Position numbers and translations under genes: made by a program
Part shown: piece by piece, positions 24,272-32,824 of the stretch
Position numbering within the stretch: position 1 is the stretch's first letter
How the letters are laid out: each line of letters begins with the position of its first letter
Notes under the pieces: generated by a model
Told to the model about the DNA's origin: nothing
Seen by the model: the letters and a program-made list of their open reading frames with translations, nothing else
The model's database searches: none
Source: Symploca sp. SIO2C1
GTDB taxonomy: Bacteria; Cyanobacteriota; Cyanobacteriia; Cyanobacteriales; Coleofasciculaceae
Length of the DNA: 32,863 nucleotides
Direction: 5' to 3'
Assembly (NCBI GenBank): GCA_010692635.1
Contig: JAAHGL010000073.1
Coordinates: 1 to 32,863 of the forward strand

Positions 24272-25311
24272 GAATAGGTGGATTAGGCAGATTGAAGCGA
24301 ACAACCCGACAGTTAAGGAACCGATTTGCACCGGGAGGACTGATCTTACTTTACCATCGTGTGGCTGAAGTACCATCAGACCCATTTAAACTGTGCGTAA
24401 AACCGGGTAACTTTGCTCAACAGCTGGAAGTGTTGAAAAAATATAGCAACCCGATGCCACTGCAACAATTAGTCCAAGCTGTACGGGATGGTAAGCGTCC
24501 CAATCGGGCAGTCGCGGTTACCTTTGACGATGGTTACGTTGATAATCTCTATGAAGCCAAACCCTTGCTGGAGCGCTATGACATTCCGGCAACGGTGTTT
24601 GTTACCACTGGCAACCTTGGGTCTCAACGGGAGTTTTGGTGGGATGAACTCGAGCGGCTGCTGCTGCAACCGGGTAAATTACCCACAACCCTGGGTTTGA
24701 GCATCAAAGGTTGTAGCCATCAATGGGATTTAGGTGAAGCTGCTGATTATAGCGAGGACAATTATCAGTGCGATCGCACCTGGAATTGGTACCTTAAAGA
24801 GGACGCTGATCCTAGTCCCCGCCAACGTACCTACCGCTCACTGTATCAACTGCTACAGCCTTTGCTTCCAGACGAGCGTCAGCAGCTGATGAGTGAGCTA
24901 CTGGCATGGTCTGGTGCTGAAGCTAAAGGTCGCCCAACCCACTATTGCCTTTCTAATACAGAAGTTAGTACCCTAGCCAAGGGAGGACTCATCGAAGTCG
25001 GCGCTCATACGGTCAAACATCCGTTTCTCTCAGCATTACCACCGGCTGTGCAAGACCAGGAAATTCAGCAAAGCAAATCTCGTCTGGAAGAACTTTTAGA
25101 GCATCCGGTAAACAATTTTGCCTATCCCCATGGGGATTTCACAACAACCACAGCAGCTCTTGTACGGGAAGCTGGATTTGCCTCTGCTTGCTCCACTGTT
25201 GCCAAAAAAGTTGAGCGCAATGCCGACTGTTTTCAGTTACCTCGCGTTGAGGTCAAGGATTGGGATGGGGAGGAGTTTTCGAGGCAATTGTCCCAGTGGT
25301 TCTATGGCTGA
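24268..25311 (+). CDS. polysaccharide deacetylase (NodB homology, CE4 family)
   Basis: 347 residues. The NodB motifs are visible: TFDDGYVDN (D87-D88), HTxxHP (H247, H251; GAHTVKHPFL) and FAYPHGD (about 284-290). The N-terminus has GGLILLYHRV, common in this subgroup. A long insert lies between D88 and the His motif (about 130-225). CE4 enzymes hydrolyse N- or O-acetyl groups of glycans with a divalent metal. No signal peptide is seen, so it may act on cytoplasmic lipid-linked intermediates or have a non-classical route out. ATG 24268 was chosen because it overlaps the previous stop and has GGAG upstream; an upstream in-frame codon would run deep into the methyltransferase gene. It ends just before a tandem-repeat region. 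Confidence 0.92.
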   Translation: MRIGGLGRLKRTTRQLRNRFAPGGLILLYHRVAEVPSDPFKLCVKPGNFAQQLEVLKKYSNPMPLQQLVQAVRDGKRPNRAVAVTFDDGYVDNLYEAKPLLERYDIPATVFVTTGNLGSQREFWWDELERLLLQPGKLPTTLGLSIKGCSHQWDLGEAADYSEDNYQCDRTWNWYLKEDADPSPRQRTYRSLYQLLQPLLPDERQQLMSELLAWSGAEAKGRPTHYCLSNTEVSTLAKGGLIEVGAHTVKHPFLSALPPAVQDQEIQQSKSRLEELLEHPVNNFAYPHGDFTTTTAALVREAGFASACSTVAKKVERNADCFQLPRVEVKDWDGEEFSRQLSQWFYG

Positions 25312-25330
25312 GGGGAATATGCTTTTTGAA

Positions 25331-25458
25331 GTAACAAGTAATAAGTAATGAGTAATGAGTAATAAGTAATGAGTAATGAGTAATGAGTAATGAGTAATGA
25401 GTAATAAGTAATGAGTAATGAGTAATGAGTAATGAGTAATGAGTAATGAGTAATGAGT
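25331..25458. repeat. about 18 copies of an AGTAATG/AGTAATA heptamer
   Basis: 128 bases of a seven-base unit, AGTAATG with occasional AGTAATA variants, starting 20 bases after the deacetylase stop. It is the longest tandem array in the window. Confidence 0.95.
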
Positions 25459-25501
25459 GTCTGACAACGCAGTGAACAGGGTAAAATGCGGTGTCGAAAA
25501 A

Positions 25502-25524
25502 GAAGATAAGAAACAATTATCTTC
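25502..25524 (+). terminator. perfect 8-bp hairpin, possible terminator
   Basis: GAAGATAA (25502-25509) pairs with TTATCTTC (25517-25524) over a seven-base loop. There is no T-run, so termination would not be strong; an attenuating or RNA-stabilising role is equally possible. Confidence 0.35.
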
Positions 25525-25560
25525 ACTCCTAACTTGGAGACTCGGTGTTTATTCAGAGAT

Positions 25561-25618
25561 TAGCAATTGGCAATTAGCCATTAGCCATTAGCCATTAGCA
25601 ATTAGCCATTAGCCATTA
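25561..25618. repeat. ATTAGCC heptamer array
   Basis: About eight units of ATTAGCC with AATTGGC/AATTAGC variants. Its complement (GGCTAAT) is the unit of the array at 7562-7589. Confidence 0.85.
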
Positions 25619-25673
25619 TATGAAATCAGGTTGTATCGTTAGCAAACAAATACCCTCATAGAAAACTTTAATT

Positions 25674-26606
25674 ATGCATTTTATTGTTACTGGGGGAGCT
25701 GGTTTTATTGGCTCTCATATTACAGAGCAGCTTTTGTCAGAAGAGCACAGTGTAACTGTAGTTGATAACCTCACAACTGGTAGTTTAAATAACCTGCCTG
25801 AGCATCCTCGTTTAAAATTATTAGATAAAAATATACTAGACTGTCAGCCAGAAGATTTTATCCAACCAATCGATGGCATTGCCCATTTAGCAGCCACCCC
25901 GTCAGTTACTGACTCTTGGTTACAACCACTAGCGGCTCATCACAATAATCTTTCAGCAACGATTGCTGTTATTGAACTTTGTCAGGCTTTAAATATTCCC
26001 AGGCTAGTGTTTGCGAGTTCTGCTGCTGTGTATGGCGATAAAACCCAATTACCAATTTCTGAAACTCAAGAAACATCGCCGATTTCTCCCTATGGTTTAC
26101 AGAAACTGGTGAGTGAGCAATATACCAATTTATTTGCTCAACAATTAGGGTTATCCTTTATTGCTCTAAGGTTTTTCAATGTATTTGGACCTCGTCAAGC
26201 ACCTAACTCACCCTACTCTGGGGTTATTTCTATCTTTACTAAAGCAATGCAACAAAATTTGCCCATTACCATTTATGGAGATGGCAAGCAGACAAGAGAT
26301 TTTATTTTCGTTAAAGATGTCGCGATCGCTTTTACTAAGGCACTGACTATTTCCCTACCTCCTGGTTCCTGTAAAACCTGCAATGTTGGCACTGGCAAAC
26401 AAACTTCGTTGCTGGAGCTAGTAGATATTTTGAAAACTTGTTTTGGAAAATGGAACTCAGAACTTAACTTTACTACAGCCCGAACGGGGGACATTAAACA
26501 TTCCCAAGCAAATATATCCCAAATCAGCTCACTGCTAACCTTTTCGCCTCAATGGTCAGTTGCATCTGGCTTACGTCTTTTAGTTGAATCATTAAATCTT
26601 GAATAA
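25674..26606 (+). CDS. NAD-dependent epimerase/dehydratase (extended SDR), copy 2
   Basis: 310 residues, a close paralog of the enzyme at 9836 with near-collinear alignment. NAD-binding TGGAGFIG (6-13), D31, catalytic S116 (ASSAAVYG), Y140 and K144 (PYGLQK) are all present, as are FFNVFGPRQ and GDGKQTRDFIFVKD. It lies inside the polysaccharide locus and probably supplies a nucleotide sugar (the substrate cannot be read from the sequence; UDP-hexose or uronate epimerisation is plausible). The paralogs differ in scattered codons rather than blocks, so the duplication is not fresh. One copy may have a shifted specificity, or the pair may simply raise dosage. Confidence 0.92.
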   Translation: MHFIVTGGAGFIGSHITEQLLSEEHSVTVVDNLTTGSLNNLPEHPRLKLLDKNILDCQPEDFIQPIDGIAHLAATPSVTDSWLQPLAAHHNNLSATIAVIELCQALNIPRLVFASSAAVYGDKTQLPISETQETSPISPYGLQKLVSEQYTNLFAQQLGLSFIALRFFNVFGPRQAPNSPYSGVISIFTKAMQQNLPITIYGDGKQTRDFIFVKDVAIAFTKALTISLPPGSCKTCNVGTGKQTSLLELVDILKTCFGKWNSELNFTTARTGDIKHSQANISQISSLLTFSPQWSVASGLRLLVESLNLE

Positions 26607-26621
26607 TCCTCTAAAATCACA

Positions 26622-27632
26622 ATGAATCAGCAAAATTCTTATCGTGAAACCATTCCACCAGTTCCAGAAGGAGTATCCCGTCCTCTATTGTCGGTAATGA
26701 TTCCTACCTACAATTGTGCCCATTATCTGCGGGAGACACTGGCAAGTGTCTTAGCTCAAGATCCAGGTCCTGAGGTGATGCAGATAGAGGTAGTTGATGA
26801 CTACTCTACCAAAGATGATCCCAAAGTAGTGGTCGAAGAACTAGGAAAGGGTCGCGTTGGCTTCTACCGCCAGCCACAGAATGGAGGTCACATCAAGAAT
26901 TTTCAAACTTGCTTAGAACGCTCGCGGGGTAAGTTGGTTCATCTGCTGCATGGTGACGATTGTGTACGCCATGGCTTCTATGAAAAATTACAGCGAGCTT
27001 TTGAGGAGAAACCGGAGATTGGTGCTGCTTTCTGTCGCCAAATTCATATCGATGAACACAGCCATTGGCAACATATCTCCTGGTTGGAGCAGCAAGAGAG
27101 TGGTGTTCTGAATAATTGGGTGGAAAGAATTGCCGTTCAACAGCGCATTCAAACACCATCAATTGTAGTGCGGCGTGATGTCTATGAAAAACTAGGAGGA
27201 TTTGACCGCCGCATCCGTTATTGGGGTGAAGATTGGGAGATGTGGGTTCGTATCGCTGCCCAGTACCCAGTATGGTACGAAGTTGAACCACTAGCATTGT
27301 ATCGCATAGGTTCAGTGTCTCTAAGTGGACGTTCCGTGCGTACTGGTGAAAACATTCAAGATTTTCGCACAGCTATTGGTATTGTCAAGAACTACTTGCC
27401 CCAAGACTCTGCCGATAGCCTGTCAAAACAGGCACTGGAGAACTATGCCTTTTATGCCCTCAATGAGGCCAAAAAATTAGCAGGGCATGGTGATACAACA
27501 GCCGCTATGAATCAAATCAGGGAAGCTTTGCGGTGTTGTTCTTCTTTGAAGGTGATTCGCCCTGCCTTGAAGTTAAGGGCAAGATTGTTGTATCGACAAT
27601 TTTTCCGGCAAGTAAAACAACAAGCAGTTTAA
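26622..27632 (+). CDS. GT2-family glycosyltransferase
   Basis: 336 residues. LLSVMIPTYNCAHYLRETLASVL opens the GT-A domain; D59-D60 (VVDDYSTKDD) bind the nucleotide; HGDD (110-113) takes the place of DxD; YWGEDWEMWVRIA is the acceptor/base region. The C-terminal 80 residues are helical and basic (LRARLLYRQFFRQVKQQ), perhaps for membrane association. It follows the second epimerase by 15 bases, so the two are probably co-transcribed. Its stop codon lies at the left end of a MITE-like element (27632-27775). The sugar it adds cannot be inferred. Confidence 0.9.
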   Translation: MNQQNSYRETIPPVPEGVSRPLLSVMIPTYNCAHYLRETLASVLAQDPGPEVMQIEVVDDYSTKDDPKVVVEELGKGRVGFYRQPQNGGHIKNFQTCLERSRGKLVHLLHGDDCVRHGFYEKLQRAFEEKPEIGAAFCRQIHIDEHSHWQHISWLEQQESGVLNNWVERIAVQQRIQTPSIVVRRDVYEKLGGFDRRIRYWGEDWEMWVRIAAQYPVWYEVEPLALYRIGSVSLSGRSVRTGENIQDFRTAIGIVKNYLPQDSADSLSKQALENYAFYALNEAKKLAGHGDTTAAMNQIREALRCCSSLKVIRPALKLRARLLYRQFFRQVKQQAV

Positions 27633-27775
27633 GAGGATGTTTGAAAAGTCATGCTGAACGTAGCGCAGCGTAGTGAAGCATCTCTACGTAATCGCTTAAA
27701 CCCTAGATTATTCGTTCCACTTTGCTTCACTCAGAATGACAAATTATACCTTTTCCAACTTTTAAAACAGCCTCT
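27632..27775. mobile_element. MITE-like element with 18-bp terminal inverted repeats
   Basis: AGAGGATGTTTGAAAAGT (27632-27649) and the complement of 27758-27775 (AGAGGCTGTTTTAAAAGT) match at 16 of 18 positions. Inside, ATGCTGAACGTAGC and CACTCAGAATGACA resemble repeats seen scattered in bacterial genomes. There is no ORF, so it would depend on a transposase elsewhere. The left end overlaps the last base of the preceding gene's stop codon. No target duplication is clear. Confidence 0.6.
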
Positions 27776-27816
27776 AAGTTACAAGATGGTTTCAGTCGTT
27801 TTTGGAAATTAGATCA

Positions 27817-28620
27817 ATGGTGTCTAAAGGAGTAGTTTATGTTGCCACTGGCAAGCAATATATCGATGAGGCAAGTATTTCAGCCTCTAGTTTAAAGCAA
27901 AAGATGCCTGACCTGCATGTTACTCTTTTTTCTGATCAAAAGGTTCAAGCCAGTTATTTTGATGAATGTGTCGTTATCAAAAGTTATGGACATGGAATTC
28001 TTGACAAGAATATAGGAATGTCACAATCTCCATACGACTACACAGTTTTTTTAGATACAGATACATACATCTGTGAAGATTTTTCGGAACTGTTCACACT
28101 TCTGGAAAAATATGATATTGGTGCCATACTCAATGAAACTCGCACCTATACATTTGCTGGAGATAGTTGGGACTATCAGAAAATTAAAGATACTCATCAA
28201 AATTGGATCTATCCTATGTACAATACTGGAGTTATTTTATTCAAAAAAACTCCAGAGACTACTCAATTTTTCTCTGATTGGTTAGTATCAACCAAGCAAT
28301 GGGCAGAAAAACACGGAAAAACTAGCGATCAGACTACTTTCCAAAATCTGCTTTATCAGAGTGACTTGAAGAAAGTAACACTGCCCCCTGAGTACAATTG
28401 CCGCTTTGTGTTTCCTGTTGGAGTTTGTGGAACTGTCAAGCTCTTGCATGGCAGGCATCCAAATTTTCCAGAACTAGCTCAAGAAATCAATAGTGAACTA
28501 GGTCCGAGACTTTTTATGCCTAGATGGGGATTAATTCCAGATACCAAGTCTAAATTTGTTAAAAAATTGCTCAAACGGAAGTTTCGCTCAATCATGAGCA
28601 ATATTCGACTAAATCGCTAA
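27817..28620 (+). CDS. glycosyltransferase with DxD motif (nucleotide-diphospho-sugar transferase, GT8-like)
   Basis: 267 residues. GVVYVATGKQYIDEASISASSL at the start and YTVFLDTDTYI with D80-T-D82 as the metal-binding DxD are typical of GT-A enzymes related to GT8. YNTGVILFKK and SDQTTFQNLL (the D of SDQ probably contacts substrate), then LLHGRHPN with a conserved His, follow. The C-terminus is strongly basic (KKLLKRKFRS), suiting the membrane face. ATG 27817 was chosen over the in-frame TTG at 27802 because it gives a compact N-terminus; GGAA lies just upstream. It is separated from the previous gene by the MITE-like element. Family placement is less certain than for the GT2 enzymes. Confidence 0.82.
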   Translation: MVSKGVVYVATGKQYIDEASISASSLKQKMPDLHVTLFSDQKVQASYFDECVVIKSYGHGILDKNIGMSQSPYDYTVFLDTDTYICEDFSELFTLLEKYDIGAILNETRTYTFAGDSWDYQKIKDTHQNWIYPMYNTGVILFKKTPETTQFFSDWLVSTKQWAEKHGKTSDQTTFQNLLYQSDLKKVTLPPEYNCRFVFPVGVCGTVKLLHGRHPNFPELAQEINSELGPRLFMPRWGLIPDTKSKFVKKLLKRKFRSIMSNIRLNR

Positions 28621-28670
28621 CTAGGGTTACATCAATAGTTTATTTTACGGCAATTTTAAAAAAATTTACT

Positions 28671-29576
28671 ATGAAACCAGCGATAAGTGTGATCACCTGC
28701 ACCCACAACCCTCGGCAGAATTATATTGACAAAGTCCTAGCCGCACTCAAGTCTCAAACTTTGCCCCTAGAACAATGGGAATTATTGCTAATTGATAACG
28801 CCAGTGAGCGATTACTTTCTTCAGAAATTGACCTGAGTTGGCATCCTCAAGCCCGTCACATTCGAGAAGATAAACTAGGACTTACCCCTGCTCGACTGCG
28901 AGGAATTAAGGAAGCTCAAGCGGAAACCCTGATCTTTGTTGATGATGATAATGTCTTAGATTCGGACTATCTTGAAATCACCTTACAAATCAGTAGAGAT
29001 TGGCCCATGATTGGTGCTTGGGGTGGACAACTTAGAGGCGGCTTTGAGCAAATACCTCCAGATTGGGCAGAGCCTTACTTGATGTATTTAGGTATTCGGG
29101 AGTTTGAGCAGGATCAATGGTCAAACTTATTACACCAACATGATACAACTCCTTGCGGTGCGGGAATGTGTGTGCGTCACATTGTAGCCCAAAAGTATGC
29201 GGATTTAGTATGTAATGACCCAAAAAGATTAGCTTTAGACCGCAAGGGGACATCAATCATCAGTTGTGGAGATACGGATCTAGCCTTCACAGCTTGTGAT
29301 CTTGGTTTAGGTACAGGACAGTTTGCCTCCTTAAAGTTAACTCATCTGATGCCAGCTAGTCGGTTAGAAGAAGAATACCTGATTAGATTATATGAAGGGA
29401 TATATTATTCTCACATCATCTTGGACTCTTTTCGAGGTAAGCTGCCATCAAATTCTTCAAGCAACAAATTAGCTGAATGCTACCGACTTTGGCGAATGAG
29501 TCCCAGGAAGCGTCGTTTTTTCCAAGCAAAACAAAGAGGAATTGCCTTGGCGACTCAAGAAGTAATGAAGAATTAA
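28671..29576 (+). CDS. GT2-family glycosyltransferase
   Basis: 301 residues. AISVITCTHNPRQNYIDKVLAALKSQ begins the domain; D43 in LIDNASE binds the nucleotide; FVDDDN (D91-D93) coordinates the metal; CGAGMCVRH and SCGDTDLAF resemble the acceptor loop and catalytic-base region. It is unlike its GT2 neighbours in sequence, so it probably adds a different residue or linkage. The gene ends in an AAGAATT repeat stretch that supplies its stop codon. The 50-base gap upstream has no clear ribosome-binding site. Confidence 0.9.
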   Translation: MKPAISVITCTHNPRQNYIDKVLAALKSQTLPLEQWELLLIDNASERLLSSEIDLSWHPQARHIREDKLGLTPARLRGIKEAQAETLIFVDDDNVLDSDYLEITLQISRDWPMIGAWGGQLRGGFEQIPPDWAEPYLMYLGIREFEQDQWSNLLHQHDTTPCGAGMCVRHIVAQKYADLVCNDPKRLALDRKGTSIISCGDTDLAFTACDLGLGTGQFASLKLTHLMPASRLEEEYLIRLYEGIYYSHIILDSFRGKLPSNSSSNKLAECYRLWRMSPRKRRFFQAKQRGIALATQEVMKN

Positions 29577-29595
29577 GAATTAAGAATGAGTGAAA
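29566..29595. repeat. short AATTAAG heptamers at the gene end
   Basis: Two to three AAGAATT/AATTAAG units span the stop codon of the preceding glycosyltransferase. TAATGAGT, like the unit at 25331-25458, occurs once a little further on (near 29623). Confidence 0.5.
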
Positions 29596-29683
29596 TTAAT
29601 TATCAATTTTCAATTCATTTGAGTAATGAGTTAATTATCCCTGGATAATCACTAGCGATTTCTAAGCAAAGTAGGTATCATCA

Positions 29684-30700
29684 ATGTCATCAAGTAAGTC
29701 AAAAATTCTCGTCACAGGAGGAGCTGGTTATATCGGTTCCCACGCAGTTTTAGCTCTGAAACGCAGCGGTTATGAGGTAATTGTTCTCGACAACCTAGTT
29801 TATGGGCATCGAGATCTGGTCGAAAACGTTCTTCAGGTAGAATTGATCGTAGGAGATATCAGCGATCGCCAGCTGCTAGACCAGATCTTTGCTACCCACA
29901 ATATTGCTGCTGTCATGCACTTTGCCGCCTACGCCTATGTCGGTGAGTCCATGACGTATCCAGACAAGTATTACCGCAATAATGTTGCTGGCAGCCTCAC
30001 TCTTTTGGAAGCTATGCTAGCTGCATCGGTATCGAAAATTGTTTTCTCCTCCACTTGCGCAACCTATGGTGTATCAGAGACAATTCCCATTCCCGAAACC
30101 CATCCTCAACAGCCGATTAATCCTTATGGAGCTAGTAAGCTAACGGTGGAGCGAATGCTCAAGGATTTCGGTGCAGCTTTTGGACTAAAGTCAGTCACCT
30201 TCCGTTACTTCAATGCCGCAGGAGCTGATCCCACTGGCTTATTAGGAGAAGATCATACTCCTGAAACCCACATCATTCCCTTAGTACTGCATACCGCTTT
30301 GGGCAAACGGAAGTCTTTCAGCATTTTCGGCACAGATTACCCAACCCCTGATGGCAGTTGTATCCGAGATTTTATTCATGTCAGCGACTTAGCAACTGCT
30401 CATGTTTTAGGACTGGACTATCTCCTCAACGGTGGGGAAACCGATGCCTTTAACCTGGGCAATGGCAATGGCTTCTCGGTAAGAGAGATTATTGAAGCAG
30501 CGCGGCAGGTTACTCGACGAGAAATTCCCGTGGAAGAACACCCCCGTCGTCCTGGTGACCCTCCCATTTTAGTGGGCAGCGGTGAGAAAGCAAGTAAAGT
30601 CCTAGGTTGGCATCCCCAGTATCCTGATGTCACTCAGATTATTGCCCACGCTTGGCAATGGCATCAGCAGCGGCATGGTGCATTAAGCTCAGTGGTTTGA
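29684..30700 (+). CDS. galE: UDP-glucose 4-epimerase
   Basis: 338 residues, interconverting UDP-glucose and UDP-galactose with tightly bound NAD. TGGAGYIGSH (11-20) binds NAD; D36 contacts the ribose; MHFAAYAYVGESM (78-90) is the GalE signature; the catalytic set is S122-S123-T124 (FSSTCATYG), Y148 and K152 (NPYGASK). RYFNAAGADP, GTDYPTPDGSCIRDFIHVSDLA and NLGNGNGFSV are also GalE hallmarks. It supplies UDP-galactose to the surrounding glycosyltransferases. Unlike the two SDR enzymes at 9836 and 25674 it has the full GalE pattern, so the three probably do not share one reaction. Confidence 0.96.
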   Translation: MSSSKSKILVTGGAGYIGSHAVLALKRSGYEVIVLDNLVYGHRDLVENVLQVELIVGDISDRQLLDQIFATHNIAAVMHFAAYAYVGESMTYPDKYYRNNVAGSLTLLEAMLAASVSKIVFSSTCATYGVSETIPIPETHPQQPINPYGASKLTVERMLKDFGAAFGLKSVTFRYFNAAGADPTGLLGEDHTPETHIIPLVLHTALGKRKSFSIFGTDYPTPDGSCIRDFIHVSDLATAHVLGLDYLLNGGETDAFNLGNGNGFSVREIIEAARQVTRREIPVEEHPRRPGDPPILVGSGEKASKVLGWHPQYPDVTQIIAHAWQWHQQRHGALSSVV

Positions 30701-30765
30701 CATTTATTTATTGATTCAACAATGTACTGATTGAGCACAACCTTTTTCTGAAACCAAAATGCACC

Positions 30766-31617
30766 ATGAACCAACCAATAATAAGTGTTGTAATTCCCAC
30801 CTACCAACGCAATGATTTGCTAGAAAAATGCTTAGATTGTTTAGCACCAGGTGTTCAGACACTGCCAGCAGATCAATATGAAGTTATTGTTACCGACAAT
30901 GGTTCCGAGACAACTGCAGAGGAGATGATTCGTGAGCGTTATCCCTGGGTAAAATGGGTGGCTAGTCCCCGAAAAGGTCCAGCAGCAAACAGAAATAACG
31001 GAGCACAGTATGCTCAAGGTGAGTGGCTCGCTTTCACCGATGATGATTGTCTACCAGAGCCAAACTGGCTAGGTGCCTTTTTAGAAGCTACCAAAGAAGG
31101 AGTGTTAGCCCTCGAAGGTGCGATTCATCCATTGGGCAACCCCAATCAGGACATGGCTGAGTGTCCAGTAAATCTTACTGGTGGCTGCTTTTGGTCCGCC
31201 AGCATTGCCGTGGCGCGATCGCTATTTGAAACAGTTGGAGGATTTGACCCTAATTACCCCTATGCTGCCTTTGAAGATATGGATCTAAAGCTACGGCTTT
31301 CTCCACTGACAAAAATTTTGTTTGTACCTGAGGCTCGTGTTTTTCATCCTGTGCGGATGATTACTTTAAAAAAGTCAATCACTAATATTCCTAAACGTTG
31401 TTCAACTTGGGCATATCATATCAATAAACATCGAAAAGTTCTTGGCTATGAGCAACCCCTCAGCTTCACCATGAGCCGATACAAGAATGAACTTTTACAT
31501 CTGTGGCGTAACCTCAAAGAACAGCGCGTAAAAAGTGCATGTAACCCTTTTTTTATGTTGCTTTTTGGTATTCCGTTAATTTTAGTATATCTGCACCATT
31601 TGGAAAAACAAAATTAG
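30766..31617 (+). CDS. GT2-family glycosyltransferase
   Basis: 283 residues. IISVVIPTYQRNDLLEKCLDCL opens the domain; D44 in TDNGSE binds the nucleotide; FTDDDC (D92-D94) is the metal site; AFEDMDLKLRL (E170-D171) holds the probable catalytic base. A hydrophobic C-terminal segment (about 262-278, FFMLLFGIPLILVYLHH) suggests membrane attachment. It follows galE by 65 bases and precedes the next glycosyltransferase by 10, so both are likely part of the same transcript. Confidence 0.92.
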   Translation: MNQPIISVVIPTYQRNDLLEKCLDCLAPGVQTLPADQYEVIVTDNGSETTAEEMIRERYPWVKWVASPRKGPAANRNNGAQYAQGEWLAFTDDDCLPEPNWLGAFLEATKEGVLALEGAIHPLGNPNQDMAECPVNLTGGCFWSASIAVARSLFETVGGFDPNYPYAAFEDMDLKLRLSPLTKILFVPEARVFHPVRMITLKKSITNIPKRCSTWAYHINKHRKVLGYEQPLSFTMSRYKNELLHLWRNLKEQRVKSACNPFFMLLFGIPLILVYLHHLEKQN

Positions 31618-31627
31618 TTAATTGATC

Positions 31628-32680
31628 ATGGGTAGCCCGAAATTTACATTTTGTATCCCTAACCTCAATAAAATTAAGTACCTACCTGCCTGTATTGAGA
31701 GTATGTTGGCTCAGGATTGTCAAGACTGGCGGTGTGTATTCGTTGATGGTTATTCTACAGATGGCAGCTGGGAATACATGGAACAGTTTGCCTCCGATCC
31801 TCGCTTTCTTCTCCTGCGTGGACGACAGCAAGGCATGTACACAGATTGGAATGAATGCTTAAAGTATGTCGAGACTGAGTATTTTTATTTCCTCACCAGC
31901 GACGATACTTGCTTCCCCACATTAGTTTCAACGACAACCAAAGCATTAGATGCCCATCCTGATATTGATGCTTGTCATTTTGAGTTTGCTTTTATTAATA
32001 GAGAAGGTACTATCATTAATCCCCCAGCAGGACTAGTAAATCACTGCGATCTATATTTTGACTATAACAAATATGCCCACCGTCGCTCTGGCATCTGTGA
32101 GTTTATGATGCATTTTGTTTATTGGGCTGTGTACTTAACTATTACATCACTAGTTTTTCGACGTCAATTAATTACCAAAATGAAGGGATTCCCCACTAAA
32201 TATGGGTCAGTTGGAGATTACGATTGGACAATGCGGTTAGGATTATTTACCGATGTACTTTACCTGCCCAAATTGCTGGCAACCTGGCGACTATATGAAG
32301 AGCAGGCAACCGCGCAAACTAATCTTCTCCAACGCCAAGAAAAATGCATGGCAATAGCCCAAGCTAACCTTGATTATTTGGTAGAAACGGAGCAGTCACG
32401 AATACTCAAAAAAAATATTAATAAACAGCAAGTATTAGCCTATATAGCAGATGGTTATGCCTCTACATCTTATAGGCAAATTTTGGCATCAAAAAAAACA
32501 AATGAAATGGCACATAAGTTATTGAATTTTTTACAAAAATATCCTGAATATGCTCTTAAAAAAACTTTAAACCGTTTGAGTGCTAATAGACTTTATCCTT
32601 ATCGTCCTAGAGGTGAAGTTGCTCAAGAATTGATTAATGATTATGGACTGAAATGGCCACCTATACGGCTATCAAATTAA
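31628..32680 (+). CDS. GT2-family glycosyltransferase
   Basis: 350 residues. KFTFCIPNLNKIKYLPACIESMLAQD begins the domain; D40 (FVDGYSTDGS) binds the nucleotide; TSDDT (D92-D93) replaces DxD; GDYDWTMRLGLF is the acceptor/base region. The C-terminal 100 residues are helical and basic. ATG 31628 was preferred over TTG 31622, six bases earlier; neither has a clear ribosome-binding site. It is the last complete gene in the window, and the locus may continue to the right. Confidence 0.88.
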   Translation: MGSPKFTFCIPNLNKIKYLPACIESMLAQDCQDWRCVFVDGYSTDGSWEYMEQFASDPRFLLLRGRQQGMYTDWNECLKYVETEYFYFLTSDDTCFPTLVSTTTKALDAHPDIDACHFEFAFINREGTIINPPAGLVNHCDLYFDYNKYAHRRSGICEFMMHFVYWAVYLTITSLVFRRQLITKMKGFPTKYGSVGDYDWTMRLGLFTDVLYLPKLLATWRLYEEQATAQTNLLQRQEKCMAIAQANLDYLVETEQSRILKKNINKQQVLAYIADGYASTSYRQILASKKTNEMAHKLLNFLQKYPEYALKKTLNRLSANRLYPYRPRGEVAQELINDYGLKWPPIRLSN

Positions 32681-32774
32681 AGCGGGACATACTAGTGCCA
32701 GAAAGCAGAAGGTAGGAGGAACTAATACCTAATACCCATTGGTGACAAGTTAAGGTAAAAGTGTCGTTGTCAAG

Positions 32775-32824
32775 GGAGCTGGGGGAGCTGAGGAAGCTGA
32801 GGGAGCTGGGGAAGCTGAGGAAGA
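32775..32824. repeat. GGGAGCTGA-like tandem repeat at the right edge
   Basis: Five units of about nine to ten bases, GGGAGCTGG/GGGAGCTGA/GGAAGCTGA. It differs in period from the heptamer arrays elsewhere in the window. No gene follows before the window ends. Confidence 0.75.

Larger units (their letters stand above)
25312..25673. other. repeat-rich gap between the deacetylase and the second epimerase
   Basis: No gene. It contains two heptamer arrays (25331-25458 and 25561-25618) separated by about 100 bases that include a perfect hairpin (25502-25524). Translations across the long array give only short periodic peptides (SLLITHY-like), which are not genes. Confidence 0.8.

Noticed and set aside
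25237-25526. Minus-strand ORFs with repeated SLLITHY peptides
   Set aside because: They are direct translations of the AGTAATG heptamer array; three frames give the same periodic peptide, so they are not genes.
25331-25618. Possible CRISPR array
   Set aside because: The repeats are seven bases long and directly tandem with no unique spacers, so this is a short tandem repeat.
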